A stretch of 64,000 nt of DNA from Vibrio casei. Lineage in GTDB: Bacteria; Pseudomonadota; Gammaproteobacteria; Enterobacterales; Vibrionaceae. Numbering within the stretch: the stretch's first letter is position 1; each line of letters starts with the position of its first letter. Under the pieces are notes generated by a model. That model did no database searches. It was not told the DNA's origin and saw only the letters and a list, made by a program, of their open reading frames with translations. Below, in pieces: positions 36,529 to 43,952 of this stretch. The stretch spans positions 434,001 through 498,000 of the forward strand of contig NZ_AP018681.1 of assembly GCF_002218025.2 (NCBI RefSeq), written 5' to 3'. Both the position numbers and the translations under genes were made by a program.

Positions 36529-37521
36529 GTGAATGACAATCGTGAGGCTCGTCTCTCAATAGCCAAAAAAGCATTTGTGTCGACTCCTAGCGTTACAAAA
36601 ATTTTGTGCTATATGGATAGGTGTAGAGACTTGTCTGACTTGGCCTCTGAGCCCACCTGCATGATGGTTTTTGGCGCTTCGGGAGTTGGTAAAACGACAG
36701 TTATCAGAAAGTATTTAAAAGAAAACAAACGAAAAATTGAAATGCGAGGCGATATAATTCCAGTATTGCATATCGAATTGCCAGATAATGCGAAACCAGT
36801 AGATGTAGCAAGGGAGTTGTTGCTTGAAATGGGGGACCCATTAGCGGTTTATGAGACGGATCTAACTAGGTTGACGAAAAAACTAACAGATTTAATACCT
36901 GCAGTTGGAGTTAGGTTAATCATTATCGATGAGTTTCAGCATTTAGTTGAAGAAAGATCAAGCCGGATTCTCACACAAGTCGGTAACTGGCTAAAAATGT
37001 TACTTAACAAAACTAAGTGTCCCATTGTTCTTTTTGGCATGCCATATTCAAAGCTTGTACTACAAGCAAACTCGCAACTTCATAGTCGATTCTCAATTCA
37101 GTTTGAGCTTCGGCCCTTTAGTTATCAGGGGGGTAAAGGTATATTCAAAACTTTTTTGGAACGCCTAGACAAAGCTTTACCCTTTGACAATGAGGCTGGC
37201 TTAGCTACAGAGAATTTACAGAAAAAATTATATGCCTTTTCTCAAGGTAATATGCGATCGCTGAGAAATCTTATTTACCAAGCATCTGTTGAAGCAGTTG
37301 ATAATAATCACAATACCATTACGGAAGAAGATTTTATTTTTGCTGCAGAGCTAACTAAAGGAGACAAGCCTAGCACGTGGCTAAACCCGTTCGAGAAAGA
37401 TGTAACGGTGACGGAACGTATGCTACGTCCGCCACAAAAAAACATTGGCTGGGAAAATTATTTAGGTAGTCGTGCATCTCAGCCCAAGAAAAATAAAGGG
37501 GATGCAGGCCTCTTTGATTAG
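36529..37521 (+). CDS. tnsC: TnsC, AAA+ regulator of the CAST
   Basis: 330 aa from GTG 36529 (VNDNREARL), with GAGGG at 36516-36520 as ribosome binding site. A TTG at 36514 would add five residues. AAA+ ATPase with Walker A GASGVGKTT (near residue 48), Walker B RLIIIDEFQHL and sensor RSLRNLIYQAS. TnsC connects target recognition (TniQ-Cascade) with the TnsA-TnsB transposase. Intact. It is followed by unrelated, truncated cargo on the other strand. Confidence 0.92.
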   Translation: MNDNREARLSIAKKAFVSTPSVTKILCYMDRCRDLSDLASEPTCMMVFGASGVGKTTVIRKYLKENKRKIEMRGDIIPVLHIELPDNAKPVDVARELLLEMGDPLAVYETDLTRLTKKLTDLIPAVGVRLIIIDEFQHLVEERSSRILTQVGNWLKMLLNKTKCPIVLFGMPYSKLVLQANSQLHSRFSIQFELRPFSYQGGKGIFKTFLERLDKALPFDNEAGLATENLQKKLYAFSQGNMRSLRNLIYQASVEAVDNNHNTITEEDFIFAAELTKGDKPSTWLNPFEKDVTVTERMLRPPQKNIGWENYLGSRASQPKKNKGDAGLFD

Positions 37522-37547
37522 AGCACTTACGCCCATATTCACGGCTA

Positions 37548-37733
37548 TTAACTTGCCGGAAATCTGCGTAGTTCAAGATTAGTTCGAAATGCATCAAACA
37601 TCTTTTTTGACAAGCTAGCAGCCATGAACGTTTTTCCGGCTCCAGGTGTCGCTTGTGTTAGAAAGAGTTGTTTACCATGTAAGTACTTATTGAGGGCCAG
37701 ATTGATACATTCGCTTTGCCAGTACCTTAGCAT
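37548..37733 (-). pseudogene. Truncated DEAD/DEAH-type helicase (N-terminal remnant)
   Basis: 61 codons: MLRYWQSECINLAL then LTQATPGAGKTFMAASL, a superfamily-2 helicase Q-like start and Walker A (near residues 28-36). The expected 300 or more residues of Walker B and helicase motifs are missing; the frame ends near the tnsC 3' end in unrelated codons. The start overlaps the stop of the upstream HTH gene by seven bases, so the pair was translated together. It is probably cargo of the transposon, possibly defence-related, now inactive. Confidence 0.6.
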
Positions 37734-38272
37734 GTAGCTACCTTATCATTTTGGACAACACTTATTGCGTTACTCCAGACATTTAACTTCGCTAGCAGTA
37801 GAGCTGATCTTCGCGTAGCACGTAAATAGGATGGTTTAAGTAGTTGTGATAACTCGGTTGAACGACTCATTAGCACTTTGTATTCATCTATCTCTGCGAG
37901 CGCAACTGTTAGTTCTGCTTCAATGTCATTTTTTTCTTTCTCGAGTGTTACAACAGTACTTGGATCTCTTTTCATCGGTTGTATCGCTTTGTTGGCTTTG
38001 GATCGTTTGTCTACAAGTTCAAAGTCTGCCTCATGAAATTGCGCTGTTTTAGAGAATACTTTGTTGCGCCCACTTCCTTTACTACTGATAAGTCCCACTT
38101 TCTCAAGGAGATGAAACTGTCTTGATACAAACTGGCGAGCATTATTATTGTTTCCGTACTTGTTTGAGTTCGCTTGAATGCGGTTTCGTACATCGATCAC
38201 ACGGAAGTGATTTAAAGATGGCACAGATAGTGTTTGATAGATGTCACTGTTAATTCGATGCTTTGTATTCAT
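37727..38272 (-). CDS. HTH/coiled-coil protein paired with the helicase remnant
   Basis: 181 aa. The N-terminal 80 residues look like a winged helix (FRVIDVRNRIQAN, ARQFVSRQFHLLEKVGLISS, GRNKVFSKT), followed by a coiled coil (TLEKEKNDIEAELTVALAEI, near 109-128). No family was recognised with certainty. It overlaps the downstream helicase remnant. Its promoter (-35 TTGATG 38323-38328, 17-base spacer, -10 TATAAT 38300-38305, minus strand) is overlapped by a dyad also found at the guide-RNA promoter, so it is probably repressed or controlled by Xre. Confidence 0.65.
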   Translation of the reverse strand: MNTKHRINSDIYQTLSVPSLNHFRVIDVRNRIQANSNKYGNNNNARQFVSRQFHLLEKVGLISSKGSGRNKVFSKTAQFHEADFELVDKRSKANKAIQPMKRDPSTVVTLEKEKNDIEAELTVALAEIDEYKVLMSRSTELSQLLKPSYLRATRRSALLLAKLNVWSNAISVVQNDKVATC

Positions 38273-38297
38273 TGGTAACGTTTAGATTGATTTTTGC

Positions 38298-38328
38298 GGA
38301 TTATAGTCCGTGGTAATAAATGCATCAA
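38298..38328 (-). promoter_or_regulatory. Promoter of the HTH-helicase pair with Xre-type operator
   Basis: Minus strand: TTGATG (38328-38323), 17 bases, TATAAT (38305-38300). The dyad GGATTATAGTCC (38298-38309, flanked by C/G to 38310) covers the -10. The identical 12-mer lies over the -10 of the homing-guide promoter (38656-38667). It also lies 55 bases before xre, so it could serve xre autoregulation. Confidence 0.7.
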
Positions 38329-38363
38329 GAGGCGATAGTTTTTGTTTTTTAGAGTCGTTTTAA

Positions 38364-38570
38364 ATGAAAGACTTAGCAAAGCGCTTTGGTGCCAATTTAC
38401 GTGGAAAACGCAGAGATAAAAAGGTTTCTCAAGACCAATTAGCTTTGTTGGCTGATATCGATCGGAGTTATATTGGCAGGATTGAAAGAGGAGAAGTGAA
38501 CATCACACTCGAAAAAGCCTACCAGCTAGCGCAAGTGCTCGAGTGTGATGTTAGAGACCTTCTTCCGTAA
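38364..38570 (+). CDS. xre: Xre-family regulator of the CAST
   Basis: 68 aa, essentially one Cro/C1-type HTH domain (GKRRDKKVSQDQLALLADID and YIGRIERGEVNITLEKAYQL). Small Xre proteins of this type accompany I-F3 CASTs near the CRISPR array and regulate guide-RNA expression. Two copies of the 12-bp dyad GGATTATAGTCC flank the gene at 38298 and 38656 and are the likely binding sites. Its last four bases overlap the distal repeat of the homing-guide mini-array, which is read on the opposite strand. Confidence 0.85.
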   Translation: MKDLAKRFGANLRGKRRDKKVSQDQLALLADIDRSYIGRIERGEVNITLEKAYQLAQVLECDVRDLLP

Positions 38571-38654
38571 CTATCTGCTTATTCAGCAGTAAGTTGTTCT
38601 TGTACTCGAATAAAAGTGGTTCGTTTGTTATCAACTACTTTTACGGTAGTTGTG
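38567..38654 (-). CRISPR. Private (homing) guide: atypical repeat - guaC spacer - atypical repeat
   Basis: Read on the minus strand: atypical repeat 38654-38627 (20 of 28 positions as in the usual I-F3 repeat, keeping AACTACCG and GTAGTTGATAAC), 32-nt spacer 38626-38595, atypical repeat 38594-38567 (16 of 28, but with a perfect Cas6-type stem CTGCT-GAATA-AGCAG). The spacer matches guaC 32163-32194 except at six synonymous third-codon positions, including 6, 12, 18 and 24 which type I-F Cascade does not read. It has its own promoter under a putative Xre operator. This is the guide that sent the element to guaC. Confidence 0.93.
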
Positions 38655-38655
38655 A

Positions 38656-38686
38656 GGATTATAGTCCTCTTTATGGGGTAAAACAA
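38656..38686 (-). promoter_or_regulatory. Promoter of the homing guide with Xre-type operator
   Basis: Minus strand: -35 TTGTTT (38686-38681), 17-base spacer, -10 TATAAT (38663-38658). Dyad GGATTATAGTCC (38656-38667; A/T extended to 38655-38668) covers the -10. Transcription should start near 38651, almost at the first base of the atypical repeat. Confidence 0.78.
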
Positions 38687-38711
38687 ACAGCCGAGTAGCT
38701 GTTTGGAAAAT
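38687..38711 (-). terminator. Terminator-like hairpin after the typical CRISPR array
   Basis: Minus strand: AAACAGC, loop TACTCG, GCTGTTT, then GTTTTA. A perfect 7-bp stem (about 38705-38686) with a short T-rich tail. It separates the typical array from the homing-guide promoter and overlaps its -35. The loop echoes the repeat core CGAGTA. Confidence 0.5.
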
Positions 38712-38729
38712 AAAAATGTTGATGTTGTT

Positions 38730-38817
38730 AATGCACTCTACCTACTCGGCAGTTCATAAATGGAAAGTTCAGCAGTTCGTTGATGAAAAATTATCAGCTA
38801 CCTACTCGGTAGTTCAC
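38730..38817 (-). CRISPR. Minimal type I-F3 array: two repeats, one spacer
   Basis: Minus strand: repeat 38817-38790 is 28 nt and differs from the usual Vibrio I-F3 repeat at two positions, with stem CTACC-GAGTA-GGTAG. A 32-nt spacer follows (38789-38758). The last repeat (38757-38730) keeps ACTGCCGAGTAGGTAG but diverges at its 3' end, as terminal repeats do. The leader would be 38818-38947, between cas6f and the array. The spacer shows no match to guaC; its target is unknown. Confidence 0.9.
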
Positions 38818-38947
38818 CTGTTACAAAATTAAATATAGTACATATTTATCAATTGGTTAATATACTTAATTCCAAGTAACCCTATTTTGTAGGGATGAGT
38901 AAAACAACCATTAACTCAATAGGTTAAGATTATCGATAAAAATATGA

Positions 38948-39547
38948 TTAAACCAAAGGGACTGGTTGATATGAATCCACCGCATTAGATAATCCGTAGC
39001 TGCTGAAAATAGAGTCACCTTCTAAACTTTGCTCTGGCTTTATTTGTATATTCAGTCGAAAAGGGCTGTTTTTACTGCGACTGTTAACCTCAAGTGAGTG
39101 ATAGTGGGGAATAATAATTGATTCCCTTTGTTTTATTAGTGCGGCGTTAAACGATTCCCCTCTAGCTATTGCACGCTTTTCAAGGCGTCTTAGTTTTCTT
39201 GTTTGAGCGGCGGTAGTGGATTTGTCGATTGATTGATTACGCACGAATGAAACATATTCGCAACCATCGGGAATTTGAGTCGTTGATGAAATATCGAAAT
39301 AACCGAGCTGTTTCATTTGAGTAAAGTAGTGGTGCTTCAGTAATAAATCGAGCTCAACTCTACTTGTGCTGATAAAAGAGAGCTTCTTTCCCACAGTCTC
39401 TTCACACCACTTAGGAAAAGAGATGCCAATACTTCGGGTATCATACTTGTAATTGAACCCGTGAAGAACTCTTAAACACTTTGCTGCGAGTACTTCATTG
39501 TCACATCGCTCTGGGAGGAAAGTCACGGTCTTATAGTACCAGCGCAT
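38948..39547 (-). CDS. cas6f: Cas6f (Csy4), CRISPR RNA endonuclease
   Basis: 199 aa. MRWYYKTVTFLPE at the start and the catalytic-position H29 (RVLHGFNY) match Csy4 numbering. A basic helix follows (TAAQTRKLRRLEKRAIARGE), which would bind the repeat hairpin. The C-terminus SIFSSYGLSNAV is family-like. It cuts pre-crRNA at the 3' base of the repeat stem and stays bound to the crRNA in Cascade. It starts two bases after the cas7f stop, and the CRISPR array follows downstream. Intact. Confidence 0.92.
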   Translation of the reverse strand: MRWYYKTVTFLPERCDNEVLAAKCLRVLHGFNYKYDTRSIGISFPKWCEETVGKKLSFISTSRVELDLLLKHHYFTQMKQLGYFDISSTTQIPDGCEYVSFVRNQSIDKSTTAAQTRKLRRLEKRAIARGESFNAALIKQRESIIIPHYHSLEVNSRSKNSPFRLNIQIKPEQSLEGDSIFSSYGLSNAVDSYQPVPLV

Positions 39548-39549
39548 AA

Positions 39550-40605
39550 TTAATCTCCCTTATGCTGGAACATGCCACCTTTGATGAGGTTGGCAACTAA
39601 GTAGTGTAAGTCATTCGTAAGTTCTTGGCTCAATTTGTCCGGTGAAGATAATCGCTCGATGAATTGGTCAGAGTTCTGGAGTATGGAAAATAGGTCTTTT
39701 TCTGTTGATGGGTGACGATAGCAAGTTACATCCCCTTTGTGTGCGCCAAATCGACTAATTCGTAATGGTTCAATGGCATTCGGATACCAATCGTCAATTG
39801 TTGCAATGGCAGCGCCCACCTTGTAAATACCAATGATTGGAGAGCGTGCGTTTTCAATCTGAGTGTTCTGAAATATTCGAGCTTTGTTGCCAGACTTTTT
39901 TGAGTCTTTATTTTCTTTTTCAGCGAAAGCTTGGCTTGGATAAATCTCACTATTGGTTGGGAGTGTCAAAGTGGCTTTAACTTCAAATATTGCCAGTCCA
40001 TTTGATTGGCTGAACGCATCAACAACTAACTGGCGGATAGCCCCCCATTGTTGATGAGCTTCAAATGCTGATTTTTCTGTGTAATCGGTACGTATATTTT
40101 CAAATAAAACTGGCTGGTCAGTCCACGGCCAAGGAGTTAGCTCAACGTCATAGCGATATGCTTTTTTGGTATTTTTCCACAACCAAGAGCCGTTACAAAC
40201 GTTGATTAGGTATCTTGACACTAACTCCTGCCAACCGATTCGTTTTTCGTAGAGTTCGATTAACTTAATTAGAGTATTTTTGACATTGCCTGAATTGCAC
40301 TTGTATGGTTTCCGTAACGCTGAAGAGAAAGATACTGAGAAAAAACATTCAATGTAGCTAGCTCCGAAAGGGACGCTACAAAAATCAACAGTATGTGGAT
40401 TGCCATGCGCTAGTTTTTCTGCTGTAGCATTATCTTTAATTTTTCCCGATGACTCATAGGCTAGTGCAGCTGTCTCCATCTGCCCAAGTACGGTGCGAGA
40501 GCTATATCTGAGCGGCTCTTTCGCTCCGTCGGGCCAAACAACAAAAAAGCAAACATCAGAGGGGTTGATGGAACGCTCATAAGCTAAGTTGGTTGGTAGT
40601 TCCAT
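39550..40605 (-). CDS. cas7f: Cas7f (Csy3), Cascade backbone subunit
   Basis: 351 aa. Csy3-like start (LAYERSINPSDVCFFVVWPD) and the block RISRFGAHKGDVTCYRHP near residues 290-307. Six copies coat the crRNA in type I-F Cascade, flipping out every sixth base; this explains the mismatch tolerance at guide positions 6, 12, 18 and 24. The gene is intact and placed between the cas8/5 fragment (5-base gap) and cas6f. Confidence 0.9.
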   Translation of the reverse strand: MELPTNLAYERSINPSDVCFFVVWPDGAKEPLRYSSRTVLGQMETAALAYESSGKIKDNATAEKLAHGNPHTVDFCSVPFGASYIECFFSVSFSSALRKPYKCNSGNVKNTLIKLIELYEKRIGWQELVSRYLINVCNGSWLWKNTKKAYRYDVELTPWPWTDQPVLFENIRTDYTEKSAFEAHQQWGAIRQLVVDAFSQSNGLAIFEVKATLTLPTNSEIYPSQAFAEKENKDSKKSGNKARIFQNTQIENARSPIIGIYKVGAAIATIDDWYPNAIEPLRISRFGAHKGDVTCYRHPSTEKDLFSILQNSDQFIERLSSPDKLSQELTNDLHYLVANLIKGGMFQHKGD

Positions 40606-40610
40606 GATGG

Positions 40611-41389
40611 TTATGTCTCCGTTTGCAATACGATATGGTCATGATGATATTGATAACACCATAAAATTTTATTTGGGTCAGTTGTGTTCCCAAAAACTAT
40701 AGGATTGATGAGTCCAATAATAGATTCGGCAAATGCATGTCTATAGTTTCGTAGCGTGTCCTTTTTCTCTACTGGTTGCTCTAGCAGATGATATCCAACG
40801 CAAGAAGGGGTTAACCATTGCCTGTTTTTTACGTTTGTTACCATGTCATCAAAGTTGTTGAGAGGATGCTTATAGAGCGAGAGCCATTTTCCAGTTTGTG
40901 TCGGTACATGTTTAACGGCGGAAGTTAAGTTGTCGAATGACTGAATGTTATGAAAGTCGATAATAGAAATTTTGGCAGCCCCACGAGCGAGACGTTTGGG
41001 CAGAGCTTTGATGATTGAGTCGATGGGCATAGTTGGTTGATGTGTGAATTTCAAGATAAGACTAAATGTGAAATCACACTGCCAATCATCATGTATTGAT
41101 GGGGGAGATATAGTGCCGTTAGTTTTTTCAACAAACTCTTTGGTTAAACCACGTTTATCTAAATGGAACTGATGAATACAGATAGCAAACGACTCAATTT
41201 TCGTTGCTGCGTGTAACTCTCTCAATTTACGTTCAAATGCATGCACATATCCATAGAATGCTGTTAGTGAGGGAATACCGATTGTTACGGAAGAGCTCAA
41301 TGCAGTGGCTCCAGAGACCTTGGTATTGGGTAAAAGCAAAAAGGAACCAGTCTTTGAGCTAGACTCATCAATGGTTGGTTCAAGTAGAG
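40611..41389 (-). pseudogene. cas8f: cas8/cas5 fusion, 3' part only (truncated by IS66)
   Basis: About 259 codons of the I-F3 Cas8/5 protein remain, of roughly 640 expected. The cas operon order (cas8/5-cas7-cas6) and I-F3 context identify it; recognisable stretches include TAFYGYVHAFERKLRELHA and KRLARGAAKISIIDFHNI. An open frame extends to 41543, but codons beyond 41389 belong to the IS66 end. The lost part contains the PAM-reading and TniQ-proximal regions. No continuation of cas8/5 or tniQ exists on the far side of IS66, so adjacent DNA was deleted. Cascade cannot form normally. Confidence 0.82.
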
Positions 41390-41468
41390 GTGAGCTTACG
41401 GCAGCATAGCTCAACTTAACTCGCCAGCTCTGGTTTACTAAGTGCTTATCCAATATAAGGAAGGCACC

Positions 41469-41843
41469 ATGCAAAACCAGAAAAACCTGATTCAGGCCAC
41501 TGCTGACTTTGAGCACTGGCGACAAACCCGCATTAATAAACATGCCAGTATCCCCGATGAACTACGCTGCTTAGCACTCAAGCTGCTTGAAGAATATCCG
41601 ATCAGTCACGTGACCAAAGCACTACGGATCTGCACCACCCAGCTCAATGACTGGCGCAAGCAACTTCCCGTTAAGTCGTCCGCTCCTGATTTTGTTCCGT
41701 TACAGATAGAGCCTGATTTACTACCTAAATCAGACCTGAGCCTTCAGCTCACTCTTCCTAATTCAAGTCAGATCTGTATCAGCGGCCTTGTCTCTCCTGA
41801 CTTATTGCGAGCTCTGATACAAGAAGCAGGAGAAGTAAAATGA
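41469..41843 (+). CDS. tnpA: IS66 accessory protein TnpA
   Basis: 124 aa from ATG 41469 (MQNQKNLIQATADFEHWRQ), behind AAGGAAGG; the frame opens earlier in the IS end. An HTH-like region (SHVTKALRICTTQLNDWRKQL) is followed by a C-terminal segment typical of IS66 OrfA (ISGLVSPDLLRALIQEAGE). It overlaps tnpB by ATGA. Needed with TnpB for IS66 transposition; exact role unknown. Confidence 0.85.
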   Translation: MQNQKNLIQATADFEHWRQTRINKHASIPDELRCLALKLLEEYPISHVTKALRICTTQLNDWRKQLPVKSSAPDFVPLQIEPDLLPKSDLSLQLTLPNSSQICISGLVSPDLLRALIQEAGEVK

Positions 41844-42166
41844 TCCACCTGACTGCTGAGAGTAAAATCCTGCTTGCGACTCAACCAGCCGATTTTCGCT
41901 GTGGTATTGATGGACTCGCCGCCCTGTGTCGTCATCAGCTAAAACAGTCGCCTCGTAGCGGAACCCTGTTTGTGTTTACCAACCGCCGTCAAACCATGCT
42001 TAGAGCATTATGTTATGACGGCTCTGGCTTCTGGTTAATCAATAAACGCCTGAGCAAAGGCCGCTTTCAAGATTGGCCCCGTCATCACCAAGATGGGGTG
42101 ACCCCTGTCGCCGCGAAGCAGCTTAAAGCTCTGTTGGTGGGGCTGCCTGGCTGGCAAAAAGTATGA
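41840..42166 (+). CDS. tnpB: IS66 accessory protein TnpB
   Basis: 108 aa, IS66 Orf2-like, recognised by FRCGIDGLAALCRHQL, LFVFTNRRQTMLRALCYDGSGFWL and KRLSKGRF. Complete for the family (about 105-115 aa). Overlaps tnpA by four bases. Not related to the RNA-guided TnpB of IS200/IS605. Confidence 0.92.
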   Translation: MIHLTAESKILLATQPADFRCGIDGLAALCRHQLKQSPRSGTLFVFTNRRQTMLRALCYDGSGFWLINKRLSKGRFQDWPRHHQDGVTPVAAKQLKALLVGLPGWQKV

Positions 42167-42281
42167 CCGTACGCACACTATTCCCCCTTAAGTTATCGAT
42201 CCTCACGATCATGTTGACTGATCCCACAATGCTGGAATAATTGAGCGCATCAGCACTGCAAGCCAGCCGACAGGAACTTAA

Positions 42282-43880
42282 ATGGCGCAAGACTTTACCG
42301 ATATTGACAGCGAAGAGCTGGACGGGCTTATCCAGCGAGTGCACGAGGCAAAGGAGCACGACTTAGCACTGAGTGCGGAAGATTGCCACATCTTGTTGAA
42401 GGCATTAAAGACGCTGGCTGCCTTGCAAGAGCGTCTGTCTGATAACGATATCACCCTGCATAAATTGCGTAAGTTGGTTGGCATGGTCAAGTCATCAGAA
42501 ACGATGGACACTCTACTCGGCCAGAAAAATAAGAAAAACAAAAACCGCGGTCAAAAACGTCCTAAGCCTAAAAATACCCAACCCAGCACACCACCAGTGA
42601 AACCGAAAGTCACTCAGCATAAACTGGACGATCTAAAGAAAGGCGATAGTTGCCCCGAGTGTCAAAAAGGCAAGTTATATAAATACGAGCCCGCTACGCT
42701 GTTGCGGATCACTGGGCAAAGTCCGTTCGTCCCAGAGCAACACGTTATGGAGCGGCTACGTTGCAATGCCTGTGGTCAGTACTTCACTGCCAAGTTACCT
42801 AATGACGTGATAAATGATGGAGAGCCAAGCCAGAAGTATGGTTACAGTGCCCGCAGCCTGATGGCTCTTCACAAGTTTTTTGCAGGTGCACCCTACTATC
42901 GTCAGGAGAGTACGCAAGCGCTGATGGGGATTAAACTGACCGCCTCAACCATCTTTGACCAAGTCGAGTTAGTCGCCAATAGCTTGCAACCCATTTATAA
43001 CTTGTTAAGAGTGTTTGCCGCAAACGCAGAGCACTATTATTTAGATGACACGACCAACCGAATTTTAGACAAAGTCCCGATAGAAAAGCCGCAGAGAAAT
43101 GGAACAAAAACCCGAGAGCGCAGTGGTGTTTACAGCTCCGGTTTAGTCGCGGGCTTAAAAGAGGGTCGTACTGTCGTGTTGTATCAGACCAATATCGGTC
43201 ATGCCGGCGAGTTCATCGACGAGATTTTACATGACCGTGGCCGGACACTCGCGCCCCCGATATTGATGAGTGATGCCTTATCCAGCAACCGCCCATCGCT
43301 TGATTACGTGGTCGAACACAGTCTGTGCAACAGTCACGGACGACGGCAGTTTGCCGAAGTCCTTAATCAGTTTCCAGATGAAGTGGAGCAAGTACTACAG
43401 TGGTATGGTGAAATCTGGCGACACGATGATGAAGCCAGGGAGCTAGGACTTAACGCGGGGCAACGGTTAGCTTGGCATAAAAAGCTATCACTTCCGGTAA
43501 TGGAGCAGATCCGAAACTGGGGTCAGGCCGAGCTGAACAGGGGAAGTACAGAAGAAAACAGCGGGCTTGGTAAAGCAATTAATTATTTTACTAAGCATTA
43601 TGAGGGGCTGACCGCCTTCTGCCGTCTCGAGGGAGCACAGCTGGATAATAACCGAGCGGAGCAAGCACTCAAGCTAGTTGCTCGCAACCGAAAAAATGCC
43701 CTGTTCCATAAAACACAGGCTGGTGCGAGCATTGCGGATGTGATCATGGCGATGATAGCGACATCAGCCGAAGCGGGTATAAATGTGCTGGATTACTTTA
43801 ATACGATACAGCGAATGGAAAGTGAAGTTAAGGCTAATCCACAACAGTTCTTGCCCTGGAATTATCAGTCCAATATCTAA
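42282..43880 (+). CDS. tnpC: IS66 transposase TnpC
   Basis: 532 aa. An N-terminal helical/leucine-rich part, a basic linker (KNKKNKNRGQKRPKPK), a zinc-finger-like CPECQKGKLY...CNACGQYF (near residues 124-165), and the DDE domain with YYLDDTTNRIL (Asp), ILMSDALSSNRP (Asp) and DNNRAEQALKLVARNRKNA (Glu) follow. The C-terminus ends in FLPWNYQSNI, as IS66 transposases do. Intact. A 115-base gap separates it from tnpB. Confidence 0.93.
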   Translation: MAQDFTDIDSEELDGLIQRVHEAKEHDLALSAEDCHILLKALKTLAALQERLSDNDITLHKLRKLVGMVKSSETMDTLLGQKNKKNKNRGQKRPKPKNTQPSTPPVKPKVTQHKLDDLKKGDSCPECQKGKLYKYEPATLLRITGQSPFVPEQHVMERLRCNACGQYFTAKLPNDVINDGEPSQKYGYSARSLMALHKFFAGAPYYRQESTQALMGIKLTASTIFDQVELVANSLQPIYNLLRVFAANAEHYYLDDTTNRILDKVPIEKPQRNGTKTRERSGVYSSGLVAGLKEGRTVVLYQTNIGHAGEFIDEILHDRGRTLAPPILMSDALSSNRPSLDYVVEHSLCNSHGRRQFAEVLNQFPDEVEQVLQWYGEIWRHDDEARELGLNAGQRLAWHKKLSLPVMEQIRNWGQAELNRGSTEENSGLGKAINYFTKHYEGLTAFCRLEGAQLDNNRAEQALKLVARNRKNALFHKTQAGASIADVIMAMIATSAEAGINVLDYFNTIQRMESEVKANPQQFLPWNYQSNI

Positions 43881-43952
43881 TCAAAACAGGCTCTGGCTTT
43901 CGGCCAGAGCCGCTTCTTAATACCTATGTACACTATCTTCTCGTAAGCTCAC

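Larger units (their letters stand above)
32246..43952. mobile_element. Decayed type I-F3 CRISPR-associated Tn7-like transposon at guaC
   Basis: The element starts with TGTTGATACAACC at 32246, 23 bp after the guaC stop; the five bases before it (AAATG, 32241-32245) would be the target duplication. Recognised parts in order: TnsB-binding repeats, tnsA (split by an IS3-family element), tnsB, tnsC, cargo (HTH gene and helicase remnant), xre, homing guide, CRISPR repeats, cas6f, cas7f and the 3' part of cas8/5. IS66 interrupts cas8/5. tniQ, the 5' part of cas8/5 and the other transposon end were not found in the window, so the right boundary given here is only the end of IS66. With tnsA split and tniQ absent it should be immobile. 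Confidence 0.92.
41390..43952 (+). mobile_element. IS66-family insertion sequence in cas8/5
   Basis: About 2563 bp with tnpA, tnpB and tnpC in standard order. The same 11-mer GTGAGCTTACG begins at 41390 and, inverted, ends at 43952, giving candidate inverted ends. The 8 bases outside differ (AAGTAGAG left, ATTGCCGC right), so the expected 8-bp target duplication is absent. A hairpin follows tnpC (GGCTCTGGC...GCCAGAGCC, about 43890-43914). Confidence 0.8.

Noticed and set aside
38698..38729. A 32-nt stretch after the last typical CRISPR repeat, as a second spacer
   Set aside because: No repeat follows it. It runs into a terminator-like hairpin, so it is trailer sequence. It also does not match guaC beyond a short chance stretch.
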